Assembly: GCA_016285355.1 (NCBI GenBank)
Contig: JAEEQP010000021.1
Location: 1-64,000, forward strand
From: Bacteroidales bacterium
Lineage (GTDB): Bacteria; Bacteroidota; Bacteroidia; Bacteroidales; F082
Reading direction: 5' to 3'
Length of the DNA stretch: 64,000 nucleotides
Below the pieces are notes generated by a model that was given only the letters and a program-made list of their open reading frames with translations, had not been told where the DNA came from and did no database searches. The stretch's first letter is position 1; each line of letters opens with the position of its first letter. Positions 32,083 through 42,676 of the stretch are shown in pieces. A program made the position numbers and the translations under genes.

Positions 32083-33534
32083 ATGGATCAGAATCCGAAA
32101 GACAATATCATCAGCGAGGTCACAAACAAAGACTATGAATACGGTTTTGTGACCGACATTGAGACCGATTTTGTGCCGAAAGGCCTGAATGAAGACATCA
32201 TCCGCTTGATTTCCAAGAAGAAAGAAGAACCCGAATGGCTGTTGGAATTCCGCTTGAAGGCCTTCCGCCATTGGCAGACCTTGAAACAACCCAACTGGGC
32301 GCATCTCGACATCCCCGAAATCAACTATCAGGACATCATTTACTACGCTGCCCCGCGCAAACGCCAGCAAAAACAAAGCCTTGATGAGGTCGACCCCGAA
32401 TTGCTGGCCACCTTCGACAAGCTCGGCATCTCGCTCGATGAACAGAAAAAGCTCTCGGGCGTGGCCGTCGATGCCGTCATGGACTCGACCTCGGTGAAGA
32501 CAACTTTTCAAGAGACGCTTTCAAAACACGGTGTTATCTTTATGTCGTTCAGCGAGGCCGTCAAGCAGCACCCTGACTTGGTGAAGAAGTATTTGGGCAA
32601 AGTGGTGCCTTACACCGATAATTTCTTTGCCGCGCTCAATTCAGCGGTCTTCAGCGACGGCTCGTTCTGCTACATCCCAAAGGGCGTGCGTTGCCCATTG
32701 GAGTTGTCCACCTATTTCCGCATCAACGCAGCCAACACAGGGCAGTTTGAGCGCACGCTCATCGTGGCCGACGAAGGCGCGTATGTGAGTTACATGGAAG
32801 GCTGCACGGCTCCACAACGTGATGAGAACCAATTGCATGCTGCTATTGTAGAAATCATTGCCGAAACCGACGCCGAAGTGAAATACTCCACCGTGCAGAA
32901 CTGGTATCCAGGCGACAAGGAAGGCAAAGGTGGCGTGTACAATCTCGTCACCAAACGCGGCCTTTGTCGCGGCGACCGCTCCAAAATCTCATGGACGCAG
33001 GTCGAGACAGGTTCAGCCATTACGTGGAAATACCCGGGCTGCGTGCTGATGGGTGACCATTCAGTTGGCGAGTTCTATTCTGTTGCCGTGACCAACAACT
33101 ATCAGCAGGCCGACACAGGCACAAAGATGATCCACTTGGGCAAAAACACCCGCAGCACCATTATCTCAAAAGGCATCTCGGCCGGTCACAGCCAAAACGG
33201 CTATCGTGGTTTAGTGAGAGTGGCTGCCAAAGCCGAAAACTCCCGTAATTACTCGCAGTGCGACTCGTTACTCCTTGGCGACAAATGTGGTGCACACACT
33301 TGGCCATACGTTGAGTGCGGCAATGAATCGAGCATCCTTGAACATGAGGCTACAACCTCGAAGATATCAGAAGACCAACTCTTCTACTGCCAGCAGCGCG
33401 GCATTCCGACAGAAAAGGCCATCGGCTTGATTGTCAACGGCTACGCTAAGGACGTGCTGAACAAACTGCCCATGGAATTCGCGGTCGAAGCACAGAAATT
33501 GTTGTCAATCACCTTGGAAGGCAGCGTAGGATGA
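32083..33534 (+). CDS. sufB: Fe-S cluster assembly scaffold protein SufB
   Basis: SufB forms the SufBC2D scaffold that builds Fe-S clusters. The 483-residue protein carries family blocks such as [58 protein letters not shown] and the late [20 protein letters not shown]. The open frame extends upstream to 32032, but that extension translates a REP palindrome, so ATG 32083 ([10 protein letters not shown]) is the better start. The stop overlaps the following glycosyltransferase start by four bases. Confidence 0.95.
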   Translation: MDQNPKDNIISEVTNKDYEYGFVTDIETDFVPKGLNEDIIRLISKKKEEPEWLLEFRLKAFRHWQTLKQPNWAHLDIPEINYQDIIYYAAPRKRQQKQSLDEVDPELLATFDKLGISLDEQKKLSGVAVDAVMDSTSVKTTFQETLSKHGVIFMSFSEAVKQHPDLVKKYLGKVVPYTDNFFAALNSAVFSDGSFCYIPKGVRCPLELSTYFRINAANTGQFERTLIVADEGAYVSYMEGCTAPQRDENQLHAAIVEIIAETDAEVKYSTVQNWYPGDKEGKGGVYNLVTKRGLCRGDRSKISWTQVETGSAITWKYPGCVLMGDHSVGEFYSVAVTNNYQQADTGTKMIHLGKNTRSTIISKGISAGHSQNGYRGLVRVAAKAENSRNYSQCDSLLLGDKCGAHTWPYVECGNESSILEHEATTSKISEDQLFYCQQRGIPTEKAIGLIVNGYAKDVLNKLPMEFAVEAQKLLSITLEGSVG

Positions 33535-34868
33535 TCACTCATTCAAATAACACGCCTTTTTGGTTGTTCCTCATCGGATTGTTCCTCATTCTGGTGTGCA
33601 ACAGCTTTTTGACCGAAGGCATGTTCTTTGACGGCGTGACCTATGCTAGTATCTCACGTAATATGGCAGAAGGACAGGGGACATTTTGGAACCCGCATTA
33701 CACACAGACCTTGTATCCCAAATTTCGTCAGCATCCACCTCTGGCATTAGGCGTGGAAGCAATAGCTTTCAAGGCTTTCGGCGACCATTTGTGGGTTGAA
33801 AAGTCCTATTCCGTTTTGACCTTCTTGCTTTCAGGTTTGTTCATTGCCTTGATTTGGAAGCGAACGACCAACAATATCCGTTGGGCATGGTTGCCGTTAT
33901 TGTTTTGGATAGCCATGCCTTTAGTCACTTGGAGCGCGACGAACAACTTGCTCGAAAATACTATGTCAGTCTTCGTGTTACTATCGGTTTATCTGATGAT
34001 TGTCGGTTATCAGCGGAACCACAAAATTTGGCTGGTTTTATCGGCAATGGCTTTGTTTTTGGCTTTTCTCACCAAAGGTTTCACAGGATTGTTCCCGCTG
34101 GTGTTCCCCATACTTTACTGCATCTTCGACGATAAGCGCCGTTGGATTCAAGGCCCGATTGACACCTTGTTATTATTCGTCACTTTGGCGGTGTTGTCAG
34201 GTGTGATGTTTTTGGCGTTTCCGCCGTCGTTTGCCTATCTGAAGGACTACATCAACCTTCAGGTGATTGGCGGCGGACTGCATGAAGCCACAGTCTCATC
34301 AAGGTTTTACATCGTTTTCAGCCTTTTGTTGCAACTGATTGCGCCATTGGTGATTTTTGCTATCATTTTGATAATGAGTAAAATTGTTAATAAGGAAAAG
34401 CATAAAATCTTTGAGTTCCCGCTTGACAAGGCTTGGTTTTATATCTTTTTGATTTTGGGTCTCGTGGGCGTATTGCCCATCATGGTGAGCGTGAAGCAGC
34501 GAGATTTTTACATGCTGGCCGCGTTGCCGTTTTTTGCCTTGGCTTTTGCGCATCTTACTCTTTCCATGGTGAATATGATGCTGTTGGAAATTAGGCCGAA
34601 AACAAAAAAATGGATGCTTTTGGGTGCGGGTGGAGTTTTATTGTTGGGTATTGTATTGAATCTGTGCCACATCGGGAAATATGGTCGCGATGAGGCCTTT
34701 TTGGTGACGATGAAAAAAGCGTTGTCGGAAATTCCTGAAAATGAAGTAATTGAAATAAAACCCGAAGACTTCACCCAATGGGCATGGCATGCCTATTTCA
34801 TGCGTTATGGCAAAGTCAGCCTTGATGATAGTCAACCACATCAATATAGTTTTTCATACCACCCCTAA
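33531..34868 (+). CDS. GT39-like membrane glycosyltransferase inside the suf operon
   Basis: The 445-residue protein has about eleven membrane helices and the GT-C first-loop pattern [20 protein letters not shown], followed by [12 protein letters not shown]. It resembles ArnT/PMT-type lipid-linked sugar transferases. The ATGA overlap with sufB and the 37-bp gap to sufC mean it is transcribed as part of the suf operon, although it has no obvious role in Fe-S biogenesis. The context therefore says little about function. The acidic residue in the first periplasmic loop is conserved, so it may be active. Confidence 0.78.
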   Translation: MITHSNNTPFWLFLIGLFLILVCNSFLTEGMFFDGVTYASISRNMAEGQGTFWNPHYTQTLYPKFRQHPPLALGVEAIAFKAFGDHLWVEKSYSVLTFLLSGLFIALIWKRTTNNIRWAWLPLLFWIAMPLVTWSATNNLLENTMSVFVLLSVYLMIVGYQRNHKIWLVLSAMALFLAFLTKGFTGLFPLVFPILYCIFDDKRRWIQGPIDTLLLFVTLAVLSGVMFLAFPPSFAYLKDYINLQVIGGGLHEATVSSRFYIVFSLLLQLIAPLVIFAIILIMSKIVNKEKHKIFEFPLDKAWFYIFLILGLVGVLPIMVSVKQRDFYMLAALPFFALAFAHLTLSMVNMMLLEIRPKTKKWMLLGAGGVLLLGIVLNLCHIGKYGRDEAFLVTMKKALSEIPENEVIEIKPEDFTQWAWHAYFMRYGKVSLDDSQPHQYSFSYHP

Positions 34869-34905
34869 TATTGAATCTTAAATTTTGAATTAAATCTAAA
34901 TCAAT

Positions 34906-35652
34906 ATGTTACTGAATATAAAAAACCTACACGTCTCCATCGGAGGCAAGGAAATCCTGAAAGGATTGAATCTGGGCGTCAACGAGGGCGAAATCCACGC
35001 CATCATGGGCCCCAACGGAACGGGAAAAAGCACTTTGGCGGCGGCCATCACAGGTCGTGAGGGCTACGAAATCACTGAGGGCGAAATCTGGTACAAGGGC
35101 AAGAACATTGTCGGGATGTCGCCCGAAGACCGCGCCAACGAAGGCATCTTCTTGAGTTTCCAGTATCCTGTTGAGATTCCGGGCGTGAGCATCCAGAACT
35201 TCATGCGTACTGCCGTCAACTCGAAGCGTGAGTATCAAGGACTTTCGCCTATGAGCACCGTCGAGTTCATGAAGATGATGAAGGAAAAACAGGCCATGGT
35301 TGAAATCACTGAGAAACTGCAAAACCGCTTTGTCAACGTGGGCTATTCTGGCGGAGAGAAGAAGAAAAACGAAATTTTCCAAATGGCTATGTTGGAGCCG
35401 AGCCTCGCTATCCTCGACGAGACCGACTCAGGACTTGACATCGATGCGCTGCGTATTGTGGCCCACGGCGTCAACCAACTGCACAATAGCGAGAATGCCT
35501 TCGTGGTCATCACGCACTACCAAAGGCTGTTGGACTACATCGTCCCCGACTTTGTCCATGTGATGTACGACGGACGCATCGTCAAGACGGGCGGCAAGAC
35601 CCTCGCCCTTGAACTTGAAGAAAAAGGCTACGAATGGATTAAGGAACTTTGA
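34906..35652 (+). CDS. sufC: SUF system ATPase SufC
   Basis: SufC is the ABC-type ATPase that drives conformational change of the SufBCD scaffold. The 248-residue protein has Walker A GPNGTGKST, the Q-loop region FLSFQYPVEIPGV, a signature SGGEKKKNEIFQ, Walker B LAILDETDSGLDIDAL and the switch histidine in VVITHYQR. All catalytic features are intact. It starts 37 bp after the inserted glycosyltransferase and ends two bases before sufD. Confidence 0.95.
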   Translation: MLLNIKNLHVSIGGKEILKGLNLGVNEGEIHAIMGPNGTGKSTLAAAITGREGYEITEGEIWYKGKNIVGMSPEDRANEGIFLSFQYPVEIPGVSIQNFMRTAVNSKREYQGLSPMSTVEFMKMMKEKQAMVEITEKLQNRFVNVGYSGGEKKKNEIFQMAMLEPSLAILDETDSGLDIDALRIVAHGVNQLHNSENAFVVITHYQRLLDYIVPDFVHVMYDGRIVKTGGKTLALELEEKGYEWIKEL

Positions 35653-35654
35653 CT

Positions 35655-36482
35655 ATGGACAACCAACTTATCATAGCCGCCAACCAAAGCCGCGAACTCA
35701 TTGAGTATGACGATGATGCACACCTCTCGGCCGAGCCGAAAGTGTCGGAAATCGTCCTTAACGAGAATTCCAGCCTTGAGTTGTATGTGCTTCAGAATGT
35801 GAACAATGAGGCTTCCATCCGGCGTGAGTTCAAAATCAGGCAGCTGGCTGACAGCCGACTGAAGATTGTGGTCATTACTTTTAATGGCGGCGACATCCGC
35901 AACACTTATCGCGTGAATTTGGATGGAGAAGGTGCTGATACTCAGATTTATGGCCTTTATCTCATTGACAAGACCCAACATGTGGAGAACTACTTGAAAG
36001 TGAACCACAACGTGCCGAACTGCACAAGCAACGAGAAATTCAAGGGTGTGCTTGATGAAGAAGCCTCTGGCGTTTTCAATGGTCATGTCTATGTGGCACC
36101 GAATGCCCAAAAGACCAACGCATACCAGAACAACAGCAATATCATCCTGACCCCGAAGGCAAAAATCAACAGTCAGCCATTCTTGGAGATTTATGCTGAC
36201 GACGTGAAATGCTCGCACGGCACTTCCACTGGCCAACTCGATCAGGAAGCCATGTTTTACATGCGTCAGCGTGGCATCAGCAAGGCCAATGCAAGGATTC
36301 TGTTGATGTATGCCTTCGCTGCCGAAGTTAGTAATCACATCGGCAATGAGATGTTGCACGAGCACATCGACGACATGATCAAACGTCGTCTGCGTGGCGA
36401 ATTGTCGAGTTGTGAGACTTGCGTGTTGCGTTGCAGCCACCCGAAGGAATATAATTTTGACATTGATTATTCGAAGATATAG
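35655..36482 (+). CDS. sufD: Fe-S cluster assembly protein SufD
   Basis: SufD pairs with SufB in the scaffold. The 275-residue product is much shorter than typical SufD (about 420) because the N-terminal helical part is missing; the beta-helix core and the C-terminal GTSTGQLDQEAMFYMRQRGI block with conserved histidines are present. Short SufD proteins of this kind occur in Bacteroidales. ATG 35655 is used; the TTG two codons earlier is less likely. A 229-bp gap separates it from sufS. Confidence 0.88.
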   Translation: MDNQLIIAANQSRELIEYDDDAHLSAEPKVSEIVLNENSSLELYVLQNVNNEASIRREFKIRQLADSRLKIVVITFNGGDIRNTYRVNLDGEGADTQIYGLYLIDKTQHVENYLKVNHNVPNCTSNEKFKGVLDEEASGVFNGHVYVAPNAQKTNAYQNNSNIILTPKAKINSQPFLEIYADDVKCSHGTSTGQLDQEAMFYMRQRGISKANARILLMYAFAAEVSNHIGNEMLHEHIDDMIKRRLRGELSSCETCVLRCSHPKEYNFDIDYSKI

Positions 36483-36711
36483 TTAATAATGTTATCACAA
36501 AACATTCAAAACAAACAAAACTTGTTAGATAAGGAAAGTTGCCAACCGGCTCCTTTCCATCGTATCCTAACGGATGCCATGAGCCAATGATGAAGTTTTC
36601 AGTCGCCGTAGGCGGAGAGGCAACGGCGAGCGGTTGTAAGCCGTTGCATTGTCCAATCAACAAAACAGGTTTTGAAAGTTTTGCAGGTTTTGTGACAAAA
36701 ATAAACATACA

Positions 36712-37929
36712 ATGCTGAACATCAATGAAATACGCCAGAGATTTCCCGTCCTCGACCAGCAGGTCTACGGCAAACCTTTGGTCTATCTCGATAATGCCGC
36801 CACTACGCAAAAGCCGTTGTGCGTCATTGACCGCGAGCGTGATTATTATCTGCACGAAAACTGCAACATCCATCGTGGAGTGCATTACTTGAGCCAAAAG
36901 GCGACGGAAGCATACGAACACGCGAGGCAGACCGTAGCAGATTTCATCCATGCCAAAGAATCAAAGGAGATAATTTTTACTCGAGGCACTACTGAGTCAT
37001 TGAACCTGCTCGCCACCTCGTTTGAACACCTATTAATTAATAAAGGTGATAAAGTTTTGGTCACCGCTATGGAACACCATTCTAATCTCGTGCCTTGGCA
37101 GCAGATGATTCAGCGGCATCATGGACAGTTGCTCGTGGTTCCGATGGACGACAAGGGCGTTTTGGATCTGGAACAATACGAAAGATTATTGAAAGAAGGC
37201 CCGAAAGTAGTTTCCATTGCACATATTTCCAATGTGTTGGGAACGATTAATCCTGTTAAGCAGATGGTCGCTATGGCACATCAGTATGGCCTTCCTGTGG
37301 TCATTGACGGTGCGCAGTCCATTGCACATCATCCTATTGATGTTCAGGATTTGGATTGTGATTTCTTCGTCTTCTCAGGTCATAAGATGTATGCTCCAAT
37401 GGGTATTGGCGGTTTGTACGGCAAGGCGGAGTGGTTGGAGAAGTTGCCTCCGTATCAGTTTGGTGGTGAGATGGTCGACACAGTGAGTTTTGAGAAGACG
37501 ACCTTCAATGTGTTGCCTTTCAAGTTTGAGGCTGGCACGCCCAATGTGGGGGCGGCTCTCGGCTTGGAAACAGCCATCCAATTCCTGCAAAGTTTGGATA
37601 GGGGAGATGTTGAACGTTATGAGGCCCAGCTGCTGCAATCCGCCATCCAGCAACTTTCCGAAATTGAGGGTATTCGCTTCATTGGTGAGGCGAAACAACG
37701 GTCGGGTTTGGTTTCTTTTGTCATTGCCGGAATTCACCCCTATGACCTCGGCACCATTATCGACAAAATGGGCGTGGCGGTGCGCACAGGTCACCATTGT
37801 GCCGAGCCAGTGATGACACGTTTCGGTATCCCTGGCACGGTCAGGGCCTCATTTGCCTTGTATAACACGATGGAAGAGGTGGAAGTTTTTGTGAATGCGG
37901 TAAAGAAGGCCGCGATGATGTTGCGCTGA
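36712..37929 (+). CDS. sufS: Cysteine desulfurase SufS
   Basis: SufS is the PLP enzyme that extracts sulfur from cysteine for the SUF pathway and hands it to SufE. The 405-residue protein has YLDNAATTQKP near the start, AMEHHSNLVPW, the PLP lysine in FSGHKMYAPMG (K225) and the catalytic loop RTGHHCAEPVM with C363. Its length is normal. The gap upstream (36483-36711) contains an imperfect GC-rich palindrome (about 36604-36650) and no clear -7 box, so read-through from sufD is possible. A strong terminator follows. Confidence 0.95.
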   Translation: MLNINEIRQRFPVLDQQVYGKPLVYLDNAATTQKPLCVIDRERDYYLHENCNIHRGVHYLSQKATEAYEHARQTVADFIHAKESKEIIFTRGTTESLNLLATSFEHLLINKGDKVLVTAMEHHSNLVPWQQMIQRHHGQLLVVPMDDKGVLDLEQYERLLKEGPKVVSIAHISNVLGTINPVKQMVAMAHQYGLPVVIDGAQSIAHHPIDVQDLDCDFFVFSGHKMYAPMGIGGLYGKAEWLEKLPPYQFGGEMVDTVSFEKTTFNVLPFKFEAGTPNVGAALGLETAIQFLQSLDRGDVERYEAQLLQSAIQQLSEIEGIRFIGEAKQRSGLVSFVIAGIHPYDLGTIIDKMGVAVRTGHHCAEPVMTRFGIPGTVRASFALYNTMEEVEVFVNAVKKAAMMLR

Positions 37930-37949
37930 GATATAAACTATAAATAAGC

Positions 37950-37992
37950 AAAACACATAAGTCGTGTCAAAAGACATAACTTATGTGTTTTT
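37950..37992 (+). terminator. Terminator of the suf operon
   Basis: AAAACACATAAGT (37950-37962) pairs exactly with ACTTATGTGTTTT (37979-37991), with a 16-nt loop and a T-rich tail. It also lies at the end of the convergent gene at 38032. Confidence 0.8.
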
Positions 37993-38031
37993 ATTTCAAA
38001 TAAATGCACTCTGCTTGAGTAGCCTTTTTTC

Positions 38032-38343
38032 TTATTTTTTTCTCTTTTTGCCAAGGAGGTAAGCACCACCGAGACAACTCAGAAGAAGGACACCATTACC
38101 CACAGGAGCAAGGTAGTCAATAGTAATGTTCTGTTTTTCAGGTTGGGCCATCTCAACGGTTTCATCCTTGATGCTTCTGTCCAAAAACTCTTCCAGACCT
38201 TTAGTATCATCGACTTCTTCAGCAACAGCAATATTCTCTTTGAAGTCTTCTTTACTGACCTTTGTGATTTGAGCTTGAACAGAGGTAGCTGTCATTGAAA
38301 ATGCAGCTATCAAAGCTAACGTAGTAATCGTAATTTTTTTCAT
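38032..38343 (-). CDS. Small exported protein with tripartite C-terminal tail
   Basis: This 103-residue protein has a cleavable signal peptide (cut probably after SVQAQ, residue 25) and a short acidic middle part. The C-terminus is APVGNG (79-84), then a hydrophobic helix LLLSCLGGAYLL and KKRKK. The same P-x-G-[SN]-G, helix, basic-tail layout ends the protein at 28192-28587. The function is unknown. A minus-strand TATTTTTGC near 38420-38428 is the likely promoter. The gap 38344-38583 holds nothing else that I can see. Confidence 0.6.
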   Translation of the reverse strand: MKKITITTLALIAAFSMTATSVQAQITKVSKEDFKENIAVAEEVDDTKGLEEFLDRSIKDETVEMAQPEKQNITIDYLAPVGNGVLLLSCLGGAYLLGKKRKK

Positions 38344-38583
38344 GACGATTTTATATAAATATAATCATTTCATTTAAAAAGCGTAGCATATATACTGCTA
38401 CTTCTAATGCTTTGCAAAAATACTAACTTTTTACAAACCAACAAGCAGTTTTCTTCCATTTTTTTTGAATTATTTTTATCTCTCTGATTAACAGGATAAA
38501 AGATACTCAATTTATGACAAAAAATTGGAGTTTTGCATCTGGTATTACTGTGATAAGAAGCAAAATCTGAGGTAAAAGGCATT

Positions 38584-39069
38584 TTAATAAGATTCGTTTT
38601 CAGGTTGTAGGTTTGTTGTGGTGCCTGCTTCGCTTTTACTAACACCCTTGATTCTGATTTTCTTTTTGACTCTGATGGGCGCAATAATCAATACCAAAAG
38701 CACTTCGAGGGCGTATTTCATCCACGGAACGAATCCCGTGGTGACAAACTGGAAAGCGATGAGTAGGATGGAAAAGGCAAGAAAAAGCGCTTTTCCGTAT
38801 GACTTCTTTCTAAAAATTTGTATAATACTGAAAACCAATATAATAGAAAGAAAAAGCTGCGCGATTTGTATCAAAAGCTCTATAGTGCCTTGCTCTTGGT
38901 TACCTTCATTGAAATAATAGGAATCAATGAAATACCGACTATAGACCAAAGTGAATACCTCAAAAATGAGTAACAGGCCATAATAGGTGATGGCAAAACT
39001 CGCCGCCAGTTTCATCGCTGTGGTAAGTTCTGGTTTCAGATTGAAGATTTTGCCTTCACGTTGTTCCAT
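38584..39069 (-). CDS. Hypothetical four-helix membrane protein
   Basis: The 161-residue protein has four hydrophobic segments (about 20-45, 63-85, 92-112 and 115-132) and a charged tail rich in K and R. I recognise no family. It is two bases downstream of another small membrane protein of similar layout, and the two may be paralogues or partners. Confidence 0.6.
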   Translation of the reverse strand: MEQREGKIFNLKPELTTAMKLAASFAITYYGLLLIFEVFTLVYSRYFIDSYYFNEGNQEQGTIELLIQIAQLFLSIILVFSIIQIFRKKSYGKALFLAFSILLIAFQFVTTGFVPWMKYALEVLLVLIIAPIRVKKKIRIKGVSKSEAGTTTNLQPENESY

Positions 39070-39071
39070 GG

Positions 39072-39578
39072 TCAGTCTATGTTTTGAGCGTTTTGTTGCA
39101 TTTCCATCCGCTTGAAATACAAGTAGTAAAGCAGAATAAAGATGATGGTGAGCAGGAGGTCTGAGACAAATGGCGATGGTTTCTGCAAGGGATAAACAAA
39201 GACGGAATTGTCAATCAACATGCAGATTTGGGCGATGGAATAGATATGGAAACCGCGTTTGTCGTTTTTGAACATTTTGATGACACCTACCAACGAGGCG
39301 ATGAACAACACTATCAGAATCAGATAGTAGTTTGGATTAATCTGGGTTAGGATGTTCATGCTGTCGGTCATGGCCTTGGTGAAATCTTCGCCCATGGCCG
39401 AAAAAGGTTGCATCATCTCCTCTAATTGTCCATCGTCAAGCATTTTAGACATAATTGGGGTTGTGAAATACATGATGATGGACCTGAGGATATTCCAACA
39501 GGCATTGATGGACGACATCACAAGGAGGATGGTCATCCCTGTGGGGCGTTTTGGAGGTTGTTGGATGGTGGTTTCCAT
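39072..39578 (-). CDS. Hypothetical four-helix membrane protein
   Basis: The 168-residue protein begins METTIQQPPKRPTGMTIL and has four hydrophobic segments, with a methionine-rich loop (SKMLDDGQLEEMMQPFSAMG) between the first two. No known family is evident. ATG 39578 is chosen because the longer frame (39617) reads into the REP palindrome at 39590. It is probably co-transcribed with the downstream gene, starting two bases after this stop. Confidence 0.6.
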   Translation of the reverse strand: METTIQQPPKRPTGMTILLVMSSINACWNILRSIIMYFTTPIMSKMLDDGQLEEMMQPFSAMGEDFTKAMTDSMNILTQINPNYYLILIVLFIASLVGVIKMFKNDKRGFHIYSIAQICMLIDNSVFVYPLQKPSPFVSDLLLTIIFILLYYLYFKRMEMQQNAQNID

Positions 39579-39589
39579 ATCGTTATGTT

Positions 39590-39662
39590 TGTAGAGACGC
39601 GATTCATCGCGTCTCATTTTTATGGTTGTCCCAAGAGAGACGCGATGAATCGCGTCTCTACA
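39590..39662. repeat. 26-bp perfect inverted repeat of two palindromic units
   Basis: Arms 39590-39615 and 39637-39662 are exact reverse complements, and each arm is itself almost a palindrome (AGACGCGATTCATCGCGTCT). This is a REP doublet between hutH and the membrane gene. Shorter relatives occur at 642-671. Confidence 0.75.
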
Positions 39663-39673
39663 AGGGCAAACGA

Positions 39674-41185
39674 TTATTTGTTTTCCAATTCATCAAATGC
39701 CAGCGGATAATCCTTCACGAACTGCACGCTCTTGGCGATTTCGGTGTACATCACCTTGTCGATGCGGACGAATTCCACCTGCTTGCGGTATTCGGCGACA
39801 AACTTCTCGATGATGGGCGAGGATTTCAGCGGACGGCGGAACTCCAAAGCTTGTGTTGCGTTGAACAATTCGATGGCCAATACACGTTCCAAGTTTTCGG
39901 CAACGCGCAATGCCTTGGTGGCGGCATTGGCACCCATGCTGACGTGGTCTTCTTGACCCTGTGACGACTCAATGCTATCCACCGAGGCGGGGGTGCAGAG
40001 TTGCTTGCTTTGGCTGACAATGCTCGCGGCGGCATATTGCGGAATCATGAAACCGCTATTGAGGCCAGGCTCTGCAACGAGGAAGGAAGGCAGGCCGCGC
40101 TTGCCGCCAATCAATTGATAGATACGGCGTTCGCTGATGTTGCCCAACTCAGCCATGGCGATGGCCAAGAAGTCCAAAGTAATGGCCAAAGGCTGACCGT
40201 GGAAGTTACCTGCACTGATGACCAAATCTTCATCGGGGAAGATGGTCGGGTTATCAGTGACAGCGTTGATTTCCTCGCTGAACACGGAGGCCACATAGTC
40301 GATGGCATCCTTCGAGGCACCATGCACCTGCGGCATGCAACGGAAGGAGTAGGGGTCTTGAACGTGTTTCTTCTCTCTGACAATCAACTCGCTACCCTTT
40401 GTGAACTCGCGTACACGCTTGGCTGTGACGATTTGTCCATTGTGGTGACGAATCTGGTGCACTTGGTCGAAGAAAGGTTCAATGCGGCCATCGAAGGCTT
40501 CCAAAGAAACCGTGCCGATAAGGTCAGCGAGATAGCTGAGACGGAAAGCTTTCAGCAGGACGTATGTGCCGTAACTGCTCATGAATTGCGTGCCGTTGAG
40601 CAGTGCTAAGCCTTCTTTCGATTGTAAGGTGATGGGCTCCCAACCGAACTTCTTGAGGACTTTCTCGGCAGGGACAACCTTGCCCTCAAAATGCACTTCG
40701 CCCAGACCGAGCAAGGGCAGCATGAGGTTGGCCAAAGGAGCCAAGTCGCCGGAGGCACCGAGTGAGCCTTGGTTGTAGACCACAGGCAGCACATCGTTGT
40801 TGAAGAAGTCGATGAGGCGCTGGACGGTCACGACTTGCACACCGCTGTTGCCGTAGCTGAGGCTTTGCACCTTCAGCAAAAGCATGAGGCGGATGATTTC
40901 TTCAGGTACCATCTCTCCTGTGCCGCAAGCGTGCGACATGACGAGATTCTTCTGCAAAGTGCTCAGGTCTTCCTTCGAGATGCTGTGGTCGCAGAGGGAG
41001 CCGAAGCCGGTGGTCACGCCGTAGATGGGCTTCTCGGGGTTCTCCATCTTCTTGTCGAGATAGTCGCGGCATTTTTGGATGCGCTTGATGGCATCGGCGC
41101 TGAGTTCCAGCTTGTAGCCCTTGGTGAGTATTTCGTTTACCTGTTTGAAGGTCAGTTCCTTCGATGAGATTTTATGGACTTTCAT
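39674..41185 (-). CDS. hutH: Histidine ammonia-lyase
   Basis: HutH deaminates histidine to urocanate, the first step of histidine degradation. The 503-residue protein contains GSLGASGDLAP, whose A144-S145-G146 triad forms the MIO cofactor, plus VTTGFGSL and the later SQGQEDHVSMG and EFRRPLKSS. ATG 41185 gives the normal N-terminus MKVHKISSKELTF; the longer frame is an artefact overlapping hisS. Other hut genes are not in the window. It is downstream of hisS on the same strand. Confidence 0.93.
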   Translation of the reverse strand: MKVHKISSKELTFKQVNEILTKGYKLELSADAIKRIQKCRDYLDKKMENPEKPIYGVTTGFGSLCDHSISKEDLSTLQKNLVMSHACGTGEMVPEEIIRLMLLLKVQSLSYGNSGVQVVTVQRLIDFFNNDVLPVVYNQGSLGASGDLAPLANLMLPLLGLGEVHFEGKVVPAEKVLKKFGWEPITLQSKEGLALLNGTQFMSSYGTYVLLKAFRLSYLADLIGTVSLEAFDGRIEPFFDQVHQIRHHNGQIVTAKRVREFTKGSELIVREKKHVQDPYSFRCMPQVHGASKDAIDYVASVFSEEINAVTDNPTIFPDEDLVISAGNFHGQPLAITLDFLAIAMAELGNISERRIYQLIGGKRGLPSFLVAEPGLNSGFMIPQYAAASIVSQSKQLCTPASVDSIESSQGQEDHVSMGANAATKALRVAENLERVLAIELFNATQALEFRRPLKSSPIIEKFVAEYRKQVEFVRIDKVMYTEIAKSVQFVKDYPLAFDELENK

Positions 41186-41283
41186 ATTGTTGATTGTTTG
41201 TTGTTGTTTGTTCGTTGTAAATGCAGGGGTTTCGCTGCGCTTCACCGCCTGCTTAATGTCCTGTCGCCCTACGAGGCTTTGCT

Positions 41284-42639
41284 TTATAATATTGTTTCCA
41301 CTAATTTGTTGGCTTCCACGGATTCTTGTTTGCCTTCTTTCATCCATTTCACGGTGAATTTCTGCTCGTTCATCTCCTGTTCGCCCGCGATGATGACGAT
41401 TGGGATGTGGCGTTGGTCGGCGTATTTCATTTGTTTTTGAATTTTGGCGGCATCGGGATAAATTTCCGCGTTGATGCCGTGCTTGCGCACTTGGTTCAAG
41501 TATTTCAGGCAGTATTTCTCTTCGTTCTTGCCGAAGTTGAGGAAGATGACTTTGGTGCTTTCCGACATGGTCTCAGGGAAGAGGTTCAGGCCTTCTAAAA
41601 CGTCGTAGATGCGGTCGGCACCGAAACTGATACCCACACCCGAAACGTTGGGCAGACCGAAGATGCCTGTCAAGTTGTCGTAACGGCCACCGCCCGAGAT
41701 GCTGCCAATGGCGAAGTCTTTGGCTTTCACTTCGAAGATGGCACCAGTGTAGTAGTTCAGACCACGTGCAAGGGTGAGGTCAAGTTCAGTGTCAATCTTC
41801 AACTCCATGTTGTCGATGTAGTCAAACAAGGTCTCTAATTCGGCGATGCCTTTTTGACCTACTTCGTTGTCTAACAAAGGCTTCAGTTGGGTCAGCTTTT
41901 CGCGTGTGTTGCCCTTCATGAAGAGGATAGGCTGTAGTTTTTCGATGGCTTCGGGCTCCAAACCCTTCTCAGCAAGTTCTGTGTTGACGGCCTCAATGCC
42001 GATTTTGTCCAACTTATCAATGGCGACGGTGATGTCAACCAAAGCGTCCGACTTGCCAATATATTCGGCGATACCTGCCAATACTTTCCTGTTGTTGATT
42101 TTCAGTGTAACTCTGATTTTCAGAGCGTCGAATACCTCGTCAACGATTTGCACCAATTCGGCTTCATTCAATAAGGAATCGCTGCCGATGATGTCAACGT
42201 CGCATTGGCAGAACTCGCGGTAACGGCCTTTCTGGGGACGATCGGCACGCCAAACAGGCTGGATTTGGTAGCGTTTGAAAGGGAAGGCGATTTGATCGCG
42301 GTACATGGTGACGAAACGTGCAAAAGGCACGGTCAAGTCGTAACGCAGACCTTTTTCCGTGATTTTTGAAGCTAATTTCAAGGATTCAAGCGGTTCTCCA
42401 TTTTGTTCCACACCGCTCATGAAGTCGCCGGAGTTGAGCACGCGGAACAAGAGCTTGTCGCCCTCTTCGCCGTATTTGCCTAAAAGGGTGCTGAGGTTTT
42501 CCATCGAAGGAGTCTCAATCGGTTGGAAACCAAAGCGTTTGAACACGGTTTTAATGGTGTCAAAGATATAATTGCGGCGCACCATGACTTCGGGCAGGAA
42601 GTCGCGGGTGCCTTTGGGGATGCTGGGTTTTTGTGCCAT
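41284..42639 (-). CDS. hisS: Histidyl-tRNA synthetase
   Basis: This class II aminoacyl-tRNA synthetase charges tRNA-His. The 451-residue protein has motif 1 around [19 protein letters not shown], motif 2 FRADRP-like [19 protein letters not shown], the histidine-specific [15 protein letters not shown], motif 3 [11 protein letters not shown], and the anticodon-binding C-terminal domain. ATG 42639 ([14 protein letters not shown]) follows a minus-strand TATTTTTGC near 42660, so the leader is only about ten bases. Confidence 0.95.
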   Translation of the reverse strand: MAQKPSIPKGTRDFLPEVMVRRNYIFDTIKTVFKRFGFQPIETPSMENLSTLLGKYGEEGDKLLFRVLNSGDFMSGVEQNGEPLESLKLASKITEKGLRYDLTVPFARFVTMYRDQIAFPFKRYQIQPVWRADRPQKGRYREFCQCDVDIIGSDSLLNEAELVQIVDEVFDALKIRVTLKINNRKVLAGIAEYIGKSDALVDITVAIDKLDKIGIEAVNTELAEKGLEPEAIEKLQPILFMKGNTREKLTQLKPLLDNEVGQKGIAELETLFDYIDNMELKIDTELDLTLARGLNYYTGAIFEVKAKDFAIGSISGGGRYDNLTGIFGLPNVSGVGISFGADRIYDVLEGLNLFPETMSESTKVIFLNFGKNEEKYCLKYLNQVRKHGINAEIYPDAAKIQKQMKYADQRHIPIVIIAGEQEMNEQKFTVKWMKEGKQESVEANKLVETIL

Positions 42640-42676
42640 TTTTGAAAATTTTTGCAAAAATAGGAAAAAATAAATT

